From an uncultured Bacilli bacterium (GTDB lineage Bacteria; Bacillota_I; Bacilli_A; RF39; UBA660), in the NCBI GenBank assembly GCA_910579455.1, contig CAJTUT010000017.1, forward strand, positions 1 to 26,077: 26,077 bases of DNA, written 5' to 3'. The translations under genes were made by a program, and so were the position numbers. The notes beneath the pieces were generated by a model that was not told the DNA's origin, made no database searches, and was given only the letters and a program-made list of their open reading frames with translations. Shown piece after piece: positions 1-7,938 of the stretch (position 1 is its first letter; each line of letters starts with the position of its first letter).

Positions 1-183
1 TTAATGAATGTAGCTCTTACTGTCATTAGATTTAATAACACTTTTTATGACTATTACCATAAGAAAATATCTGAAGGTAAATGTCATAGAGTTGCTTTAT
101 CTCATGTGTGCAAAAAACTTATTCGAGTTATTTTCATTCTTGAAACTAAAAATATCCAATTTGATCCGTCTTTATTGAAATAA
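1..183 (+). CDS. IS110-family transposase, C-terminal end (cut by window edge)
   Basis: The reading frame is open from base 1 to the TAA at 181-183 and gives 61 residues. It shows the typical C-terminal pattern of IS110 (IS116/IS902) transposases: an N-T-FYDYYHKK stretch, then ISEGKCHRVAL, then CKKLIRVIF and a short hydrophobic tail. These DEDD transposases move small insertion sequences through a circular intermediate. Only the serine-containing Transposase_20 end is visible, and the N-terminal RuvC-like half lies outside the window. Nothing in the visible part is broken, so the copy may be intact. It faces the genes that follow it. I am confident of the family but not of the exact IS type. 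Confidence 0.8.
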   Translation, partial: LMNVALTVIRFNNTFYDYYHKKISEGKCHRVALSHVCKKLIRVIFILETKNIQFDPSLLK

Positions 184-203
184 TTGATTACTCAATTTTT
201 CAA

Positions 204-228
204 AATTTCACTTTTGTGAAATCTTTTT
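204..228 (+). terminator. Intrinsic terminator after the IS110 transposase
   Basis: A 7-bp perfect stem, ATTTCAC (205-211) with GTGAAAT (216-222), has a TTTT loop and is followed by CTTTTT. It lies 21 bases after the transposase stop and fits termination of that rightward gene. Confidence 0.65.
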
Positions 229-334
229 GGCATGGGTTCTTTTCCAATTTTAATTTTTGAAAGAAAACTATTGACTTTTAATAGTTAGCCTTTCGTTATC
301 AATAAGTAACTATCAACCAATAAAAAATGCGAAG

Positions 335-1009
335 TTAACAATGATGATTATCATAATCAATATCTCTTATTTTAATACCAAATAAGGGTGCAACCTCTAG
401 TAATTGATAGTTACTAATAGTAACTCCTTCCAAATCCTTACTTATCGCTTGAATACCAGAAAGATTACAACTAGATAAATCCAGTTCACAAAGTTTTGTA
501 TCAATTACCTCTAAATTCTCTAAATCACAACTCTCAAAAAAGAGTTTCTCATACTTCAAATGATATAATCTTAACTCTTTTAGAAAAGAATTTTTTATAA
601 AAACAGAACGGAAAATACTATCAGAAAAGGTAGAATAATTTAGATTACAATTTTCAAATAATATATCATGTAATGAGGTTTGATCAATAAAAGATCCCAA
701 TAGTTTACAATTTTTAAATTGACTTCTAATCATTGTATTAGATGACAATTTTAAATTTGACAAATCACAATCTTCAAAAATACAGTCAATAAAATCGATA
801 TGCTCGACCTTCACATTAGAAAAATCGACTTTCTTAAAAATACAAGAGTTTAATTCACAATCTAGCAGATCCTGAGTAATCGTTTCTTTTTGAAAAATCT
901 TATCCTCTATTAAAGAAATATTTTGATAAGAATTTAAACTCTCCTGTTCTAAAAATTTATTTAATTTTGGTTTCTTTATAAAAATTTCACTGCTCCTCTT
1001 CTGTTTCAT
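335..1009 (-). CDS. Pentapeptide-repeat protein
   Basis: The 224-residue protein is built of degenerate five-residue repeats of the A(D/N)LxX type. They run from about residue 50 to 190, for example CIFKKVDFSNV, CIFEDCDLSNLKL, CKLLGSF, CNLNYSTF, CDLENLEV and CNLSGI. Such repeats fold as a right-handed quadrilateral beta-helix. Family members include DNA-mimic gyrase protectors (Qnr/MfpA) and many proteins of unknown role, and this sequence alone cannot say which applies. There is no signal peptide or membrane segment, so it is probably cytoplasmic. The start is supported by AGGAGGG 11 bases upstream. It has its own promoter and lies behind the terminator of the lipoprotein gene, so it is a separate transcription unit. 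Confidence 0.8.
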   Translation of the reverse strand: MKQKRSSEIFIKKPKLNKFLEQESLNSYQNISLIEDKIFQKETITQDLLDCELNSCIFKKVDFSNVKVEHIDFIDCIFEDCDLSNLKLSSNTMIRSQFKNCKLLGSFIDQTSLHDILFENCNLNYSTFSDSIFRSVFIKNSFLKELRLYHLKYEKLFFESCDLENLEVIDTKLCELDLSSCNLSGIQAISKDLEGVTISNYQLLEVAPLFGIKIRDIDYDNHHC

Positions 1010-1033
1010 GATTTATTTTCCCTCCTAAAATCT

Positions 1034-1061
1034 ATTATAGTAAGAAAAAAATATATATCAA
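1034..1061 (-). promoter_or_regulatory. Sigma-A-type promoter of the pentapeptide-repeat gene
   Basis: On the minus strand TTGATA (1056-1061) is followed after 16 bases by a perfect TATAAT (1034-1039), 25 bases before the gene's start. Confidence 0.6.
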
Positions 1062-1094
1062 TCAAAAACCATATACAATTAAAAATTTACGTAA

Positions 1095-1118
1095 ATAAAA
1101 AAGACTAAAAATAGTCTT
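1095..1118 (-). terminator. Intrinsic terminator overlapping the lipoprotein stop codon
   Basis: The minus strand reads AAGACTA, loop TTTT, TAGTCTT and then a run of T. The 7-bp stem begins at the TAA stop of the lipoprotein gene and ends the glmS-lipoprotein unit before the pentapeptide gene. Confidence 0.75.
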
Positions 1119-1650
1119 AATATAACCCATGAAGTTTTTGCCTGTCTGTATCAGTAATATCCTGCAATTTCCATTCTCCATCTTCTTTTGTTAAATTAAA
1201 AGTAATTGTATAAGTGGTTTTATCAGTAACATCCTTCAACTCTTTTATCCTATAATCAGTATATTTTTTTATTCCATTTTCATCTTCGTCTGTTACAAAT
1301 TCATCTTTGTGTTCATCAAAGTACTTTTTAGATTTTGTAATCGATGTTTGGTAATCATATACCTCTATTTCTGCATCTACAGTAGCAGTGTCATCTTCTA
1401 CTTTTTCATCAGTTATTTTATAAGATAAATTTTGATATTGTTTTTCCATCAATGATTTATAATCCTTCTTTTGATCATCATCCATTTCAGAATCATTATC
1501 AATTGTTAAATCTAACTGAGTTAGAACATCATTATCCATTTTCTGATATTTTCCTAGAAAGTCCTCGACTTTTTTACTTGGTGTATTAGTTGTATCTGTA
1601 CATCCCACTAGTAAAAGAAGACCAAAACAAATTGCTAATAACTTTTTCAT
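1117..1650 (-). CDS. Putative cell-surface lipoprotein of unknown function
   Basis: The 177-residue protein begins with MKKLLAICFGLLLLVGC, a charged start, a hydrophobic core and a lipobox (LVGC) with the lipidated cysteine at residue 17. It is therefore expected to be anchored to the outer face of the membrane by diacylglycerol. The mature part is strongly acidic and lysine-rich, without recognisable catalytic motifs. The alternation near the end (TYTITFNLTKEDGEWKLQDI) resembles the NTF2-like/DUF4878 lipoprotein fold, which is an inference. The ATG at 1650 is chosen over an ATG five codons upstream because AGGAGGAG lies immediately before the 1650 start and the upstream ATG is inside that site. 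It is only 53 bases downstream of glmS, with no clear terminator between, so co-transcription is likely. Confidence 0.75.
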   Translation of the reverse strand: MKKLLAICFGLLLLVGCTDTTNTPSKKVEDFLGKYQKMDNDVLTQLDLTIDNDSEMDDDQKKDYKSLMEKQYQNLSYKITDEKVEDDTATVDAEIEVYDYQTSITKSKKYFDEHKDEFVTDEDENGIKKYTDYRIKELKDVTDKTTYTITFNLTKEDGEWKLQDITDTDRQKLHGLY

Positions 1651-1703
1651 TTTTCTCCTCCTCATTTATATCATGAGGATTTTTTCTAAATTTATACATC
1701 ATT

Positions 1704-3482
1704 TTATTCAACAGTTACTGATTTTGCTAAATTCTTTGGTTTATCAATATCACAATTTCTAAGTTTTGCTGTGTGATAAGCAATTAATTGTAGTATAGGA
1801 ACAATCAATAATGGTTGTAAAAATTGATTTATAGTAGCAACAGAAAGATCTCCATCCATCGATTGATTCAAATCATCTGTTGTTATTAAAATTTTCTTTG
1901 CACCACGAGCAGTTACCTCAATAATATTAGATATAGTTTTTTCTGCAATAGTTTTATCTGTAATAATTCCAAACACTGGAGTTCCTTTTTCAATTAAAGA
2001 AATTGTTCCGTGTTTCAATTCTCCTGCCTGATAAGCCTCACTATGAATATAAGAAACTTCCTTTAATTTCAAACTTCCCTCTAAGCAGATTGCATAATCA
2101 ATTTTACGCCCGATAAAAAATACATCCTCACATCTATAAATTTCCTTAGCTATTTTTTGACAAATAGATTCTTTATCAATTACATTTTTTACGAAACCTG
2201 GAATTTTTTTAAAATCACTTAAGTAGGAATCTATATCTGTAACTATTTTTTTATCATAAGATAGTTTTAAAGCTAACAAAGAAAGAACAGCCACTTGTAA
2301 CATATAAGCCTTTGTAGTAGCAACAGCAATTTCCTCCCCAGCTTCTATAAAAATACACTGATCAGCTTCCCTGGCAATCGTTGAAGTTTTTACATTTACT
2401 ACTGCCAAAGTATCCTGACCATTTTCCTTTGCTTTTCTTAAAGCTGCTATGGTATCAGCAGTTTCCCCTGATTGAGATACTAAAATTACTAAAGTTTTTA
2501 CATTATAAATATTCTTTTTATAGCGATATTCACTAGCGACCTCGACTATCGACTTAGTATTTGCCTCTTCCTCCAAAAGAGTTTTCCCAATCATTCCAGC
2601 ATACATAGCAGAGCCACAAGCTACAATATGAATTTCCTCATATTTGGATAAATTAGGAACCTGTTTAAAATCATCCAAATATTTTTTTAAAGTATTTTCC
2701 AATACACTCGGTTCTTCGTAAATTTCTTTTAACATAAAATGCTCAAATCCATTCTTATCTTTATCTTGGGCCTCTACATGAATAGTATTTACCTTTTTTT
2801 CAACCTTATGTAAATTGCTATATACAATAACATCTTCTTTTGTAATCTCTGCTATCTCACCTTCATCTAAAAAAATAAAATCATTTGTGTAAGTATTAAT
2901 CGCTGTAATATCACTAGCAAAAAATGTTTCTCCTTCTCCTACTCCGATAACTAATGGAGAATCTTTTTTTACTACATATAGTCTGTGATCTTGACTTTTT
3001 ACAATAATACCAAGAGCAAAAGAACCTTTTAATTTGTTCATTACCTGATTAATCGATTTTAATACATCCTTTTCTAAATACTTATTTAAAAGAACCGCTA
3101 TAACTTCTGTATCTGTCTCAGATTGAAAACAAATCCCTTCATGTTTCAGCTCTTCTTTTAATACATCAACATTTTCAATGATTCCATTATGGACTAAGGT
3201 AATATCTCCTACCTGATGAGGATGTGCATTTAAAAGCGTTGCTCCCCCATGGGTTGCCCACCTTGTATGAGCTATTCCCATTGTATAATCATCTAGTTCC
3301 ATAGATTCTAATTTTTTTTCTAAGTTTGATATCTTTCCGACACTTTTTATAATTTCAATTTTTCCATTTTGTAAAAATGCTAATCCTGAAGAATCATAGC
3401 CCCTATATTCTAAATTTTTAAGACCACTCAACAAAACTTCCTTGGCACTCTTATTACCAATATATCCTACTATTCCACACAT
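1704..3482 (-). CDS. glmS: Glutamine--fructose-6-phosphate aminotransferase (isomerizing)
   Basis: The 592-residue enzyme makes glucosamine-6-phosphate from fructose-6-phosphate and glutamine, the first committed step of amino-sugar and peptidoglycan synthesis. The start is placed so that the catalytic cysteine is residue 2 (MCGIVGYIG). The class II glutamine amidotransferase domain follows (EYRGYDSSG, THTRWATHG-type motif at HTRWATHGG, HNGIIEN). Two SIS sugar-isomerase domains occupy the C-terminal half (CGSAMYAGM, SQSGETADT, HSEAYQAGELKHG). It ends in the family's usual LAKSVTVE tail. Length is normal for the family. GGAGGG lies 8 bases before the ATG. The 5' leader holds a glmS ribozyme, so expression should fall when the product accumulates. 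Confidence 0.98.
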   Translation of the reverse strand: MCGIVGYIGNKSAKEVLLSGLKNLEYRGYDSSGLAFLQNGKIEIIKSVGKISNLEKKLESMELDDYTMGIAHTRWATHGGATLLNAHPHQVGDITLVHNGIIENVDVLKEELKHEGICFQSETDTEVIAVLLNKYLEKDVLKSINQVMNKLKGSFALGIIVKSQDHRLYVVKKDSPLVIGVGEGETFFASDITAINTYTNDFIFLDEGEIAEITKEDVIVYSNLHKVEKKVNTIHVEAQDKDKNGFEHFMLKEIYEEPSVLENTLKKYLDDFKQVPNLSKYEEIHIVACGSAMYAGMIGKTLLEEEANTKSIVEVASEYRYKKNIYNVKTLVILVSQSGETADTIAALRKAKENGQDTLAVVNVKTSTIAREADQCIFIEAGEEIAVATTKAYMLQVAVLSLLALKLSYDKKIVTDIDSYLSDFKKIPGFVKNVIDKESICQKIAKEIYRCEDVFFIGRKIDYAICLEGSLKLKEVSYIHSEAYQAGELKHGTISLIEKGTPVFGIITDKTIAEKTISNIIEVTARGAKKILITTDDLNQSMDGDLSVATINQFLQPLLIVPILQLIAYHTAKLRNCDIDKPKNLAKSVTVE

Positions 3483-3547
3483 TTCATTTCCCTCCATACA
3501 AAAAATTTAGTGTGGATATATATCTTTGTTATAATTTTAATTTTATT

Positions 3548-3650
3548 TTTTTAATATATATCTTACGAACCACTTTACATCCGTAGTAGCATCCGCCGAA
3601 CATCTCGATTACTACTATCCTCGTCAGCCATAGGCTCTGGCGCTCAAATG
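3548..3650 (-). ncRNA. glmS ribozyme-riboswitch
   Basis: Read on the minus strand, the leader of glmS contains the conserved core of the glmS ribozyme: AGCGCCAGAGCC, then TGACGAGG, then ATCGA, then TTCGGCGGATG, with a helix formed by GTAGTA and TACTAC between them. In known members the RNA cleaves itself just before the G of GCGCC when bound to glucosamine-6-phosphate; here that is between 3644 and 3643. The cleaved transcript is then degraded, giving feedback control. It sits between the mapped promoter (3684-3712) and the glmS start, exactly where expected. The 3' boundary is approximate. Confidence 0.93.
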
Positions 3651-3683
3651 GAGTCTATCCTTTCTACCTTCCATTCTAATAAT

Positions 3684-3712
3684 ATTATACACAAATAATA
3701 AAAAAGTGACAA
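3684..3712 (-). promoter_or_regulatory. Promoter of the glmS transcript
   Basis: On the minus strand TTGTCA (3707-3712) is followed by 17 bases and a perfect TATAAT (3684-3689). Transcription would begin about 30 bases before the ribozyme cleavage site. Confidence 0.75.
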
Positions 3713-3912
3713 TGTATTGATATAATCTCTCAAAATAAAAGTATAAAAAAGCACTGCGAAAAATAGTAAGTATAATAAAAGGAATGGTAAAAACAAAGGC
3801 CATTTTTTGATTCAGATTTAGAAAATCATATGTAAATTTTGTAAAGTAGATATATTTGATATACTGATGTACATGAGAGAAAAAACAATTTAAACCTTAA
3901 AATTAAAGATTT

Positions 3913-4277
3913 TGATATTTATTAAAACAATATAAAAATCATATCAAAAAAGAAGTTGGTAATCTTAAACAATCCTGGAAGGTTAAATATAAAATCGTAA
4001 CTTCAATTATTGCTATTTTTTGTAATAATAATGATGAGATGATAGATATGAATGATTTTATTACTCTAAAAAATTTCTTTAAACAATTCTTAAAATTGAC
4101 TAGCGGCATTACTTCCAAGGATATTTATAAAAGAGTTTTGATTCTTATTGAACCAGATGTTCTTCAAGATTGCTTGAATCAACGATTGTATACAAACATA
4201 CTACCAAAAAAAGAAATCATTAGTCTTAGGTAGTTCTAGAAACAAATCTTTAGCTAATAGTAAAATAATTAAATCCC
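3913..4277 (+). pseudogene. ISAs1-family transposase, N-terminal remnant
   Basis: An open frame through 4233 encodes a segment typical of the start of ISAs1 (H-repeat) transposases: QSWKVKYKI, then a hydrophobic stretch, then FFKQFLKL, GITSKDIYKRV and IEPDVLQDCLNQ. The frame stops at 4233. A shifted frame at about 4230-4277 continues with GSSRNKSLANSK, matching the region just after the catalytic DGK of the family. There are stop codons upstream (3904, 3910) and no proper start. The gene is therefore dead, and the match breaks off at about 4277. Confidence 0.7.
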
Positions 4278-4421
4278 TAATGTTTTAAATTCATATTCCT
4301 CTAATCTATCTTTGTGTTTATGTTCCCAACAAATAGATAGTAAAACAAGTGAAATCCCTAATATACCCACTATCATGAATAAAATAAATATCACTAAACC
4401 TGGGATACTCTTAATACTCAA
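4269..4421 (-). pseudogene. Fragment of a small membrane protein inside the broken IS
   Basis: On the minus strand, in a stretch that should hold the middle of the ISAs1 transposase, about 50 codons encode one strong membrane helix (GLVIFILFMIVGILGISL) followed by a charged tail (EHKHKDRLEEYEF). There is no ATG or ribosome binding site; the nearest start is a TTG at 4421. It looks like a piece of an unrelated gene captured by rearrangement. A real 50-residue membrane protein is possible but unsupported. Confidence 0.3.
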
Positions 4422-4435
4422 ACTACCAAGGTTGA

Positions 4436-4680
4436 AATTATGTGATTTTAATGAAAGCTAACCAAGAAAATTTTTATAATAATTTAATTGTCTATTTTAA
4501 CAAAGATACTATAGATAAAATACGTATAGGTAAATCTAAAAGAGCATATAAAAAAAATGTTGAAAAAGCAAATCCTAAAATTATCACATATGAATATTTT
4601 CAAACTAAAGATATAAAATGGTACCATAAAAAGGAAGATTAGACATAAATTAGAGTCAAATTCAGAAGCAACCCCCTAAA
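4436..4680 (+). pseudogene. ISAs1-family transposase, C-terminal-half remnant
   Basis: The frame reads NYVILMKANQENFY and later KIITYEYFQTKDIKWYHKKED before a stop at 4642. This corresponds to the family's DYVLALKGNQ and (R)EYY-TxDIxW motifs. A shifted frame after 4642 (HKLES) continues the usual alignment for a few residues. Together with the remnant ending near 4277 it is one dead IS copy whose central part, including catalytic residues, is missing. Confidence 0.65.
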
Positions 4681-5023
4681 GTTATTCTCTATTTTACAAA
4701 AATTCATATTAAAAGCAGTATTAAAGTACTGCTATTTCTTGTTCTAAAGAGTCTGTAAATTTTTCATACATTTGTCTTAATAGTTCCTTCATTTTAATTT
4801 TCACTACTCTTATCTATAATAAATTATTGTTATAGTATCTTTAAGAAGTATAATCAACTAGTTTTGAAATACTACTTATTAAACGCCTTTGACAATTCTA
4901 ATATAAAGTCCATGAGTATCAATTAGTTTTATCACTTTTTAAAAAGTACTTCTTAAAATATTACTAACAATTTAAATTATAAGTTAACTACTTGCTAACA
5001 TAATAGCATACTTGACATTTTGT
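4643..5023. other. Intergenic stretch without a convincing gene
   Basis: This AT-rich stretch holds only a possible 23-codon minus-strand frame (4721-4792, MKELLRQMYEKFTDSLEQEI) with a hairpin at its end. No ribosome binding site precedes that frame, and I see no other coding or RNA signal. It probably contains decayed IS flank. Confidence 0.4.
4714..4733 (-). terminator. Possible hairpin terminator
   Basis: A 7-bp perfect stem AGCAGTA / TACTGCT with a 6-base loop is followed on the minus strand by TTTTAAT. The T run is short, so efficiency is doubtful. It could end leftward transcription from the unknown gene at 5024-5404. Confidence 0.4.
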
Positions 5024-5404
5024 TTACAGGCGTTCTTCTACTAACTTAATAAATCTCTTTTTCTGCTCCTGTCTAGATTGTAAAACAGAATCAGATTTTT
5101 CACTATTGCTATAAGCATCCATATATGATTGATCTAATAAACAAAGCATATCATATGCTACGCTATAACTTGGTCTACATAAACTAGTAGGCTCACATTC
5201 TTCCCTAATTACCCTATGAACATTTGGGAGTACCATTACACAATCCTCATATAAACTTAAACCTTTTATTACCTTATCTTCAACCGAACCTTCTTCTAAC
5301 TCTTTTTTTGTTTTTTGGATAATATGGTCCATAATATCTATGGAAGCTATCATCTTTTTTTTATATGTTTTCGATGCTTCCAAATCTTTAAATGAACTTG
5401 ACAT
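5024..5404 (-). CDS. Conserved-looking hypothetical protein
   Basis: The 126-residue protein is predicted soluble, helical and charged, with no motif I recognise. Visible features are a lysine-rich start (SKTYKKKM), a central cysteine-containing part (YEDCVMVLPNVHRVIREECEP, SLCRPSYS) and a charged C-terminus ending KRFIKLVEERL. The start at 5404 is preferred over an ATG seven codons upstream because AAGGGGG lies about 8 bases before it and the upstream ATG overlaps that site. It stands alone between IS debris and the divergent alanine racemase gene. Function is unknown. Confidence 0.6.
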   Translation of the reverse strand: MSSSFKDLEASKTYKKKMIASIDIMDHIIQKTKKELEEGSVEDKVIKGLSLYEDCVMVLPNVHRVIREECEPTSLCRPSYSVAYDMLCLLDQSYMDAYSNSEKSDSVLQSRQEQKKRFIKLVEERL

Positions 5405-5437
5405 TATTATTTTCCCCCTTCTCATGAAATTTTTTAT

Positions 5438-5467
5438 ACTCTATCATATTCATCCCTTAGTTGTCAA
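5438..5467 (-). promoter_or_regulatory. Possible promoter of the hypothetical gene at 5024-5404
   Basis: A perfect minus-strand TTGACA (5462-5467) is followed after 18 bases by TAGAGT (5438-5443), a weak -10. A TATAAA lies slightly further downstream. Confidence 0.35.
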
Positions 5468-5626
5468 GGGTATCTGTAATGATAATGTAGTAAAGAATAA
5501 ATAAATGATTACTAAAAACCAATATGATATTTAACTGCATCAGTTTTATGAATTTTTTCTCTAGTAACAGTTTTTTAGTATTTTAATTGTATATCTAATA
5601 AAATAAACTAAAGGGGTGAATTTAAA

Positions 5627-6700
5627 ATGAAATTATATAGAAATACTTATGTAAAGATAAACTTGGAACATATAAAAACCAATGTATCTAAAATAATTAA
5701 AAAATTCAATAAATATGAATATTATTTTGGAGTAGTAAAAGCTGATTGCTATGGACACCAAAACTTCCCAGTTGTAGAGGAGATTATTAATAGTGGATGC
5801 AACTATCTAGTTGTCGCCCTTCTAGAAGAAGGGTTAGAAATTAGAAAAAGATTTAAAGATATTCCTATTCTTTGCTTAGGAATTATTCCTACTGACCACT
5901 TACATATTGCAGAACAAAACAATATAACAATAACTATAAACTCAAAAGATTATGCCAAAGAAGTAATACCATTAAAATTAGGAAAACTAAAAGTACATAT
6001 AAAAATAAATAGTGGCATGAATAGACTAGGAGTATCTTCAAAAGAGGAGCTTCAAGATACTATTTGCCTTTTGAACCAAAGTAATATGTTTGTTGAGGGG
6101 ATTTATACTCATATTTATAATGCTGAGAATAAAGAAGATACATTAAACCAGTTTAAAAAGTATAAAATGATGCTTAGTGATATTGAAAAAGAAAAAATCC
6201 CAATATTTCATATTGCCGCAAGTGAGACATTGACATCTTATGAAAAAATAGACTTTATAAATGGTTGCAGACTTGGTATTATTATGTATGGGTTTACCAA
6301 AGACAAGTCATTAGATTTACAATCTACTTTTAGTTTATATAGTAAAATTATTCAAATTAATCATTTAAAAGCGGGAGATAAACTTGGTTATAATGGTATC
6401 TATATCGCACGAAGTGACGAAAAAATCGGTGTTGTATGTATTGGGTATGCTGATGGAATAATAAGAAAAAATACAGGAAGAGAAGTCTATATAAAAGGAA
6501 AGCCTTATCGTATTATAGGGAATATATGTATGGATATGTTATTTATAAAAATTGATGATACCGTTAATATAGATGACGAAGTTGCTATTTTAAAAGATAA
6601 CGAACATATTATACAGATTGCAAATTATTTAGATACTATTCCTTATGAAATAATTTGTTCTATAAGTAAAAGAGTTCCTAGAATTTGTGAAAATAAATAA
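5627..6700 (+). CDS. alr: Alanine racemase
   Basis: The 357-residue PLP enzyme interconverts L- and D-alanine and supplies D-alanine for peptidoglycan. The PLP lysine is K38 in VVKADCYGH. The second catalytic base is Y255 in GDKLGYNG. The barrel-closing GCRLGIIMYG (R215) and the C-terminal-domain motifs VVCIGYADG and NICMDML are all present. Length and domain order (N-terminal TIM-like barrel, C-terminal beta domain) are normal. AGGGGTG lies 11 bases before the ATG. It is the only rightward housekeeping gene in this part and seems to be monocistronic. The sequence is rather diverged, so a serine-racemase-like specificity (as in VanT catalytic domains) cannot be excluded, but no membrane domain is attached. 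Confidence 0.92.
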   Translation: MKLYRNTYVKINLEHIKTNVSKIIKKFNKYEYYFGVVKADCYGHQNFPVVEEIINSGCNYLVVALLEEGLEIRKRFKDIPILCLGIIPTDHLHIAEQNNITITINSKDYAKEVIPLKLGKLKVHIKINSGMNRLGVSSKEELQDTICLLNQSNMFVEGIYTHIYNAENKEDTLNQFKKYKMMLSDIEKEKIPIFHIAASETLTSYEKIDFINGCRLGIIMYGFTKDKSLDLQSTFSLYSKIIQINHLKAGDKLGYNGIYIARSDEKIGVVCIGYADGIIRKNTGREVYIKGKPYRIIGNICMDMLFIKIDDTVNIDDEVAILKDNEHIIQIANYLDTIPYEIICSISKRVPRICENK

Positions 6701-6705
6701 TATGC

Positions 6706-6735
6706 TTGGTATAAAGAAAAAAGAAACCAATTTTT
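6706..6735 (+). terminator. Weak terminator after alr
   Basis: TTGGT and ACCAA form a short stem around an A-rich loop, directly followed by TTTTT, six bases after the alr stop. The stem is weak. It lies between convergent genes. Confidence 0.4.
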
Positions 6736-6858
6736 CCACACTTCTACCAACTCTTTTTAATTGTAAATATCTATTTTTATTTATAAAATAAGGATATTCA
6801 CTTATTAACTACAAAATAAATTCACATAAAATTCAGATCATACTCATCTCCAATTTAA

Positions 6859-7869
6859 TCAATCTAATCTTTCATACTCTGGTTCGTCTGGTTTTAATTC
6901 TGCGATTTCATCCTTAAACCTTTCATCAAAGTTTGGTATTTCTTTTCTTATAACATCAGGATACACATTCTTAGTATTTAAAATCGCCTTTCGAAAATCC
7001 AAAATATTAACTTCTTTTCTATTCTCAAATAAGGCATTAGAAAATGCCTCTTGAACTAAGGTAAGAGAAATATCAGGATACCTAGAACCTATTTCATAAA
7101 TCCTTTTATATTCACTAGTGATATCTGTAATAAACTCCATGATTTGCTGCCTTACAAAATGAGAGTACAACATTTTTATACCTGTTTTTTTCTCCATTTT
7201 TGGTATAGTTCCTACTAAGATCGAGATATTTTCGTCCCTCGTTGGTTCATGGATTTCTACATTTTGAAAACGTCTAACAAAAGCTTTATCTCTTAATATA
7301 TATCTTTCATACTCTTCAGTAGTGGTAGCACCAATAACCTTAATATCTCCTCTATCAAGAGCAGGTTTAAACATATTAGCAAAGTCTAGGGCTTCTCCTT
7401 TACTTCCCATTAAGGTATGAATTTCATCAATAAATAGAATTAAATGATCATAATTTTTTAATTCATCAATTAATGTTTGGATCTTAGCTTCCCCTGTCAC
7501 AGGATCCACTCCAAGTAAAGCCGAAGTATTAATCTTAATTACTTGATAATTAGCTAAAGCATCGGGAATGATCTTTTCATTAATTCGATAAGCAAGCCCT
7601 TCTACCGCTGCAGTTTTTCCAACGCCAGGAGGTCCTGTTAAAATAACTGACTTATCTGGGGTTAACAAAATTAAAATCATCTCTTTAATCTGTGCATCTC
7701 TTCCGATTGCAGGATTAGTAATATATTCCTTATCATTAAAGTTTTCTCCATAATTAGATAAAATACTAATTCGCCTTTTCTTAATATCAAATTCTTGGTT
7801 ACCCTCTCTATTAATATTACCTATATCATTATTCATTTTACTTAATCTTGTTATTTCCTCATTATTCAT
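6859..7869 (-). CDS. Single-ring ClpB/ClpC-like AAA+ ATPase
   Basis: The 336-residue protein corresponds to the first nucleotide-binding domain of Clp/Hsp100 unfoldases only. It has Walker A GPPGVGKT (79-86), Walker B LILFIDE (143-149) followed by IHTLMGS, sensor 1 GATTTEEY (180-187) and the arginine finger DKAFVRRF (194-201). It ends in the small alpha-helical subdomain (RYPDISLTLVQEAFSNAL). The N-terminal substrate domain, the coiled-coil middle domain, the second ATPase ring and any ClpP loop are absent. A 50-residue hydrophilic extension precedes the domain. ClpB is 2.5 times longer, yet the gene has clean ends, a GGAAAG site before its start and no internal stops, so it is a genuine short form rather than an obvious truncation. 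Its substrate is unknown. Confidence 0.85.
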   Translation of the reverse strand: MNNEEITRLSKMNNDIGNINREGNQEFDIKKRRISILSNYGENFNDKEYITNPAIGRDAQIKEMILILLTPDKSVILTGPPGVGKTAAVEGLAYRINEKIIPDALANYQVIKINTSALLGVDPVTGEAKIQTLIDELKNYDHLILFIDEIHTLMGSKGEALDFANMFKPALDRGDIKVIGATTTEEYERYILRDKAFVRRFQNVEIHEPTRDENISILVGTIPKMEKKTGIKMLYSHFVRQQIMEFITDITSEYKRIYEIGSRYPDISLTLVQEAFSNALFENRKEVNILDFRKAILNTKNVYPDVIRKEIPNFDERFKDEIAELKPDEPEYERLD

Positions 7870-7938
7870 GGTATCACTTTCCTTATTTATTATTATATCA
7901 TATTTTAAAAATAATAAAAATTCTATACCCCCGTAATT

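Noticed and set aside
4442..4642. A free-standing 66-residue protein
   Set aside because: It matches an internal part of ISAs1 transposases and begins mid-domain at a GTG, so it is annotated as part of a pseudogene.
4721..4792. A 23-codon minus-strand small protein
   Set aside because: It has no ribosome binding site and its end is part of a hairpin; it is too short to support.
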